From: UBA8914 sp034002905
GTDB lineage: Bacteria; Pseudomonadota; Alphaproteobacteria; UBA9219
Assembly: GCA_034002905.1 (NCBI GenBank)
Contig: JAVEZQ010000016.1
Span: forward strand, 1 to 35,629
DNA: 35,629 bases
Direction of reading: 5' to 3'
The first letter of the stretch is position 1; every line of letters begins with the position of its first letter. Under the pieces are notes generated by a model. That model ran no database searches, was not told where the DNA came from, and saw only the letters and a list, made by a program, of their open reading frames with translations. Below, one piece after another: positions 32,352 through 35,629 of the stretch. A program made the position numbers and the translations under genes.

Positions 32352-32426
32352 TTTGTGCCTGATCCATAACAGCGCGACCCCCAGCGTCCTAGGTGTCGTA
32401 ATCAAAACCCTTGGATCAGGCACAAA
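32352..32426. repeat. 14-base inverted repeat enclosing 47 bases, after thrS
   Basis: TTTGTGCCTGATCC (32352-32365) and its exact complement (32413-32426) enclose 47 bases, in which CGACCCC and GGTGTCG can pair with one mismatch. This can fold as one long hairpin. It starts 16 bases after the thrS stop and has no T-run, so it may be a terminator-like element, a small RNA or a mobile repeat. Confidence 0.55.
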
Positions 32427-32606
32427 TCTATTTCACGCAATTGACGGTAAGAATTTGCAATTCTTTGCCTCCAGATAATCGTTTGATTATGCTCTGGTTT
32501 TCAGCTTTTTGCTTTCACAGGGCTACCACGAGATAAAATCGGACGGAAATTAACGATTTGGACGCCAAAATATGGCGCATAAGCCTCGGAAATATAAAAG
32601 AAAAAA

Positions 32607-32628
32607 TGGTGCTGCCGAGAGGAATTGA
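32607..32628 (-). other. tRNA 3'-end fragment (tRNA-Thr-like), possible attachment site
   Basis: Read on the minus strand, 22 bases end in CTCTCGGCAGCACCA, i.e. the T-loop end, the 3' side of the T stem, the acceptor strand CGGCAGC, discriminator A and CCA. An acceptor pair GCTGCCG fits alphaproteobacterial tRNA-Thr(GGT) as I remember it. The D and anticodon arms are absent; instead a run of hairpins begins at once. A duplicated tRNA 3' end is the usual mark of an integrated element boundary, and a mobile-element cassette starts about 350 bases further on. Confidence 0.5.
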
Positions 32629-32630
32629 TC

Positions 32631-32689
32631 AAAATATGCAACAAGCATATTTTGCCCCTTCGGGCGCACTCTGCTTCGCAGAGCTGCGT
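32631..32689. repeat. Cluster of three adjacent hairpins
   Basis: AAAATATGC (32631-32639) pairs with GCATATTTT (32645-32653). GCCC/GGGC follows (32654-32665). Then GCGCA-CTCTGC (32664-32674) pairs with GCAGAG-c-TGCGT (32678-32689) around a TTC loop; the second and third share a few bases, so they may alternate. The cluster directly abuts the tRNA-like fragment. It could be a REP-like element or the replication/recombination end of a mobile element. Confidence 0.5.
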
Positions 32690-32964
32690 CCAAAACGCTC
32701 CTAACCGTCGCGGTTTTATGAAGCTACAACCCCATCCTTACCAAAACGGCCAATAACCCATTGAAATCACTTCATTCTTTGATATTTTTATCAGTTTTTG
32801 CTTGTTGTTGTCAAATCTTTTCGCTTTTTGCACATAGTAACGACACATGGTTCGCACATGGTGGCCCCTGTGCGTTCGATCATTTTGCGACAAGAGTGGG
32901 GTGGGAGTTCTTAGACGCAGAACAACATCGTCTTCTCTTCCGATGCATGTCTGCGCCCAGAAAG
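32690..32964. other. Gene-free stretch at the edge of the mobile element
   Basis: No supported gene. A TTG-initiated 84-codon frame (32761-33015) has a hydrophobic N-terminal part but no ribosome site, and it overlaps the HTH gene in antisense. The stretch appears AT-rich compared with thrS. Confidence 0.4.
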
Positions 32965-33243
32965 CTATCGAACGCCGTCAATAAAATCCAGCACCACACG
33001 CCGTACCGATGGTGACACTCGTGCCAAAATAATCAGGTTCGCTGCCGACGGCACATTGGATCCGTTGTACCATTTCTTGATCGTTTCCATGTTGGTTTCG
33101 ACCTGTTTTGCAATGGCTGTCGCCGCAATTTTCACAGTTGGAAAATCCTGACGCAAAGACTTCGCAATCTCTGCTGCAATACTCATCTCAAGTTTAGCAA
33201 GAAAAAACTTGGGTAAAGTTTTACCCAATAATTCGGAAGACAT
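32965..33243 (-). CDS. Small helix-turn-helix regulator of the mobile element
   Basis: A 92-aa protein with a helix-turn-helix in the middle: VKIAATAIAKQVETNMETIK, then KWYNGSNVPSAANLIILAR, which reads as the recognition-helix region of Cro/XRE-like or plasmid-type regulators. The N-terminal 30 residues are basic and hydrophobic without a motif. GGAG lies eight bases before the ATG. The gene is transcribed away from the serine recombinase, with an inverted repeat between them that could be its operator; a repressor of the recombinase is the simplest reading. Confidence 0.65.
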   Translation of the reverse strand: MSSELLGKTLPKFFLAKLEMSIAAEIAKSLRQDFPTVKIAATAIAKQVETNMETIKKWYNGSNVPSAANLIILARVSPSVRRVVLDFIDGVR

Positions 33244-33250
33244 CGTTTTT

Positions 33251-33278
33251 CTCCATGGTTAAGTTTTTGGACATGGAG
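33251..33278. promoter_or_regulatory. Inverted repeat between the HTH and recombinase genes (candidate operator)
   Basis: CTCCATG (33251-33257) and CATGGAG (33272-33278) are exact complements separated by 14 bases. They lie in the short region between divergent starts (33243 and 33332), where an operator for the HTH protein is expected. The left arm also contains part of the HTH gene's ribosome site, so binding could affect both genes. Confidence 0.4.
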
Positions 33279-33331
33279 AGATTTTGGATGTTGGCCTCCG
33301 GCGACGGCAGGCCAGAATAAGGATTTTTTGT

Positions 33332-34924
33332 ATGTTTGGACGCAACGAGAACAATCAGGGGGCATCACCCCCTGCGTCATCTTCGCAGGAGGATCCGTCG
33401 GGCAACTTGCGGGCGTCCATGTATGTCCGCATGTCGACGGATCACCAGAAATACTCGACCGAGAACCAAGCCGATGCGATCCGGGAATATGCCGTTCGCC
33501 GAAAGATGGAGATCGTCAAGACCTACACGGACGCTGGCAAAAGCGGCCTGAAACTTGAAGGGCGAGATGCTCTTCAGCAGATGATTGCCGACGTCCAATC
33601 AGGAAACGCGGACTTTCAGGTCATTCTGGTTCTGGATGTGACACGCTGGGGCCGATTCCAGGATGCGGACGAAAGCGCCTATTACGAATACATCTGCCGC
33701 CGCGCGGGGATTGACGTCCAGTACGTGGCCGAACAGTTTGAAAACGACGGGAGCCCCGTTTCCACCATCGTCAAAGGCGTCAAGCGCGCCATGGCTGGGG
33801 AATATAGCCGTGAGCTGTCCTGCAAGGTGTTTGCCGGCCAATGCCGCCTGATTGAACTTGGTTTTCGACAAGGCGGGCCTGCCGGTTATGGCCTCCGGCG
33901 CGTGCTTGTGGACGAACACAAAAGCCCCAAGAGCGAGCTGAAGCGCGGTGAGCACAAATCCTTGCAGACGGATCGGGTGATCCTCGTCCCCGGCCCCAAA
34001 GAGGAGGTTGAAAACGTCCGGTGGATCTATCGGGCATTTACCGAAGAAGGCTTGCAGGAGAGCGAGATTGCGGCGTGGCTTAATGCGCGAGGCGTTCTGA
34101 CGGATCTGGGCCGGCCTTGGACGCGCGGTACAATCCACGAGGTTCTGATTAACGAGAAATACATCGGCAACAACGTTTTTAACCGCAAATCTTTCAAACT
34201 CAAAAAACGCCGCGTCACAAACACGCCGGAAATGTGGGTTCGGGCCGAGGGCGTCTTTGAAGCTGTTGTCGAGCCGCGCCATTTTTACACAGCCCAAGGC
34301 ATCATCCGCGCGCGTAGCCGCCGGATCACGAACGATGAGATGCTTTCCAAGCTCAAAGCCCTCCACGAACGCCACGGCTGGCTTTCCGGCATTCTGATCA
34401 ACGAAACGGAGGATATGCCCTCCAGCGCGGCCTATGCCCACAGGTTCGGCGGTCTCGTGAAGGCCTACAGTTTGATTGGGTTCGATTCTGGCATCGACTA
34501 TTCCTATCAGGAGATCAACCGCTACCTGCGCAAGCTCTACCCAGAAATCGTCGAGGATGCGATCCGGAAGATCAAGGAACTCGGCGGAACAGTTCATCGC
34601 GAGGTTCAAAACGACTTGTTGGTCGTGAACAATGAATTCACGGTCTCCATTGTATTGGCGCGGTCTCAGTGCACCGAGGCGGGGTCTCTTCGATGGAACA
34701 TTCGGCTCGATACGGGCCTGCGCCCCGACATCACCATTGCGATCCGTATGGATGCCGAAAACAAACAGGCCTTGGATTATTATCTGTTGCCTGCTTTGGA
34801 TGTCGAGAACCCCAAGCTGCGCCTTGCGGAGAACAACCACTTGGCGTTAGACGCCTATCGGTTTGACGATCTACAGCCCTTCTTCCTTCTGACCGAGCGC
34901 GTTGCTCTGCCGGAGGCCGCATGA
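33332..34924 (+). CDS. Large serine recombinase
   Basis: A 530-aa site-specific recombinase. The N-terminal resolvase domain (about 28-180) has the nucleophile Ser in ASMYVRMSTDHQKYSTENQA, the VILVLDVTRWGRFQDADESA segment with its catalytic Arg, and a helix E-like region (SRELSCKVFAGQCRLIELGF). The recombinase domain follows (about 185-300: RQGGPAGYGLRRVLVDE, WIYRAFTEEGLQESEIAAWL, WTRGTIHEVLINEKYIGNNV). The C-terminal about 220 residues do not show the zinc ribbon (CxxC pairs) of phage integrases such as phiC31. The start MFGRNEN (33332), after AAGGA, is preferred over a TTG at 33284. The stop overlaps the ParB-like gene as ATGA. Likely to integrate, excise or resolve the element. Confidence 0.9.
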   Translation: MFGRNENNQGASPPASSSQEDPSGNLRASMYVRMSTDHQKYSTENQADAIREYAVRRKMEIVKTYTDAGKSGLKLEGRDALQQMIADVQSGNADFQVILVLDVTRWGRFQDADESAYYEYICRRAGIDVQYVAEQFENDGSPVSTIVKGVKRAMAGEYSRELSCKVFAGQCRLIELGFRQGGPAGYGLRRVLVDEHKSPKSELKRGEHKSLQTDRVILVPGPKEEVENVRWIYRAFTEEGLQESEIAAWLNARGVLTDLGRPWTRGTIHEVLINEKYIGNNVFNRKSFKLKKRRVTNTPEMWVRAEGVFEAVVEPRHFYTAQGIIRARSRRITNDEMLSKLKALHERHGWLSGILINETEDMPSSAAYAHRFGGLVKAYSLIGFDSGIDYSYQEINRYLRKLYPEIVEDAIRKIKELGGTVHREVQNDLLVVNNEFTVSIVLARSQCTEAGSLRWNIRLDTGLRPDITIAIRMDAENKQALDYYLLPALDVENPKLRLAENNHLALDAYRFDDLQPFFLLTERVALPEAA

Positions 34925-35629
34925 GCAAAGGAAAGCGTGCCTCCCAAATCAAACTCATCCCGATAGAGAAGATCCACATTCTCAATCCGCGCGTTCGCAA
35001 CCAGAAGGTTTTTCTGGACATTGCGACGAACATGACCCGTGTTGGGCTGAAACGCCCCATCACGGTCACGCCGTGCAAGTCTGGCGCGGAAGGCAAGGAT
35101 TACGACCTGATTTGTGGTCAAGGCCGTATTGAGGCCTTTATGGCCTGCGGCCAGACGGAGATTCCGGCCATCGTCATTGATGCGGACGAGGAACAGGCTT
35201 TGATCATGAGCCTTGTCGAAAACCTTGCGCGGCGACAGCACCATTCCAACGAGCTGATGAAGGGAATAGATGTCCTTCATCAACAGGGCTATGGCGTAAA
35301 AGATATTGCAGCAAAAACAGGCCTCTCCCCTGAATACGCCCAAGGCGTTCTTAATCTCATTGATCGCGGCGAGGACAGGCTTTTGTCAGCTGTCGAGTCC
35401 GGCAAGCTGCCCATGTTTCTGGCGATCAAGATCGTGGACTCGCCGGGCAATGAACAACGCGCCCTTCAGGAGGCTTACGAAAGCAAGCAGCTCAAGGGCA
35501 AGAAGTTCATGCTCGTCAAAAGGATCATCGATACGCGGAGAAGACACGGGAAGACCTTCGGCGACGACAGAACCAGAAAACGCAACAACAGCGAGCCCTC
35601 CTTGTCCGTCCGCGATGTTTTAAAGGTTT
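34921..35629 (+). CDS. ParB/RepB-like partition protein, 3'-truncated by window edge
   Basis: A ParB-family protein open to the end of the window (236 codons seen). The N-terminal ParB domain starts IKLIPIEKIHILNPRVRNQK and contains the CTPase/DNA-side motifs in variant form: CGQGRIEAFMACGQTEIPAI for GExRxxA and SLVENLARRQHHSNEL for ENLQR. A helix-turn-helix follows (GYGVKDIAAKTGLSPEYAQG, about 128-147). The last stretch is basic. Its ATG overlaps the recombinase stop (ATGA), so the two are translationally coupled. ParB-like proteins next to a serine recombinase suggest a plasmid-derived or integrative element rather than the chromosomal parABS; no ParA is visible, although it could lie downstream. 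Confidence 0.88.
   Translation, partial: MSKGKRASQIKLIPIEKIHILNPRVRNQKVFLDIATNMTRVGLKRPITVTPCKSGAEGKDYDLICGQGRIEAFMACGQTEIPAIVIDADEEQALIMSLVENLARRQHHSNELMKGIDVLHQQGYGVKDIAAKTGLSPEYAQGVLNLIDRGEDRLLSAVESGKLPMFLAIKIVDSPGNEQRALQEAYESKQLKGKKFMLVKRIIDTRRRHGKTFGDDRTRKRNNSEPSLSVRDVLKV

Noticed and set aside
32761..33015. 84-codon plus-strand frame with a signal-peptide-like start
   Set aside because: TTG start without a ribosome site, and it overlaps the HTH gene in antisense.
33599..34840. 413-codon minus-strand frame opposite the recombinase
   Set aside because: Antisense to a clearly conserved recombinase; the translation has no recognisable domain.
1..35629. CRISPR arrays, rRNA genes and complete tRNA genes
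   Set aside because: None was seen by eye on either strand; only the tRNA 3'-end fragment at 32607-32628 was found. A tRNA covariance-model scan was not possible here.

Overview
The window looks like the chromosome of an alphaproteobacterium of moderate GC content. The strongest pointer is the hprK-rapZ-EIIA-HPr-EI gene order with a C-terminal-only HprK, upstream of ahcY. PyrF of the short type, two MgtC proteins, an ExoD protein and a ParB/serine-recombinase cassette fit the same group. I cannot place it to order or genus; it may be an uncultured lineage.

Layout. 1-2205: end of a sugar-nucleotide epimerase-type gene, then an exosortase fused to an EpsI domain (envelope/EPS protein sorting). 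2207-2937: a DUF134 DNA-binding protein and a Gly-rich DUF5320 protein behind a promoter flanked by repeated half-sites. 2949-8827 (minus): a tight operon MarC-HprK-RapZ-EIIA-HPr-EI, then ahcY, a nitrogen/carbon-type regulatory PTS without sugar permeases. 8957-13534: hemerythrin, MgtC, DUF924, an M15-like lipoprotein, an OmpR-type regulator and a large Ala/Gln-rich protein of unknown function. 13898-18646: trxA, rpmI-rplT and pheS-pheT, with two clear intrinsic terminators. 18753-24915: small lipoprotein, Cys-rich secreted protein, htpX, ExoD, Ca/Na antiporter, zinc-ribbon-like protein and a P-loop kinase-like protein. 24922-27426: a second MgtC, then pyrF-pyrE. 27432-30193: an ABC-F ATPase with a leader ORF and a broken periplasmic thioredoxin-like gene. 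30560-32335: thrS without the TGS domain. 32336-35629: a junction with inverted repeats and a tRNA 3'-end-like fragment, then the start of a mobile element (HTH regulator, serine recombinase, ParB-like protein running off the window).

Most notable: (i) upstream of pyrF, a promoter, a 44-codon leader ORF with a pyrimidine-rich tract and an intrinsic terminator lying inside the leader ORF resemble, in architecture, the enteric pyrBI attenuator; (ii) the ABC-F gene has a promoter, a 26-codon leader ORF with a perfect Shine-Dalgarno sequence and an internal hairpin, as expected of translation-sensing control; (iii) the recombinase/ParB/HTH cassette sits beside a fragment matching the 3' end of a tRNA; (iv) two genes (pyrF, thioredoxin-like) are each broken by what looks like one missing base in a homopolymer run, so either sequencing error or recent decay must be excluded before calling them pseudogenes.
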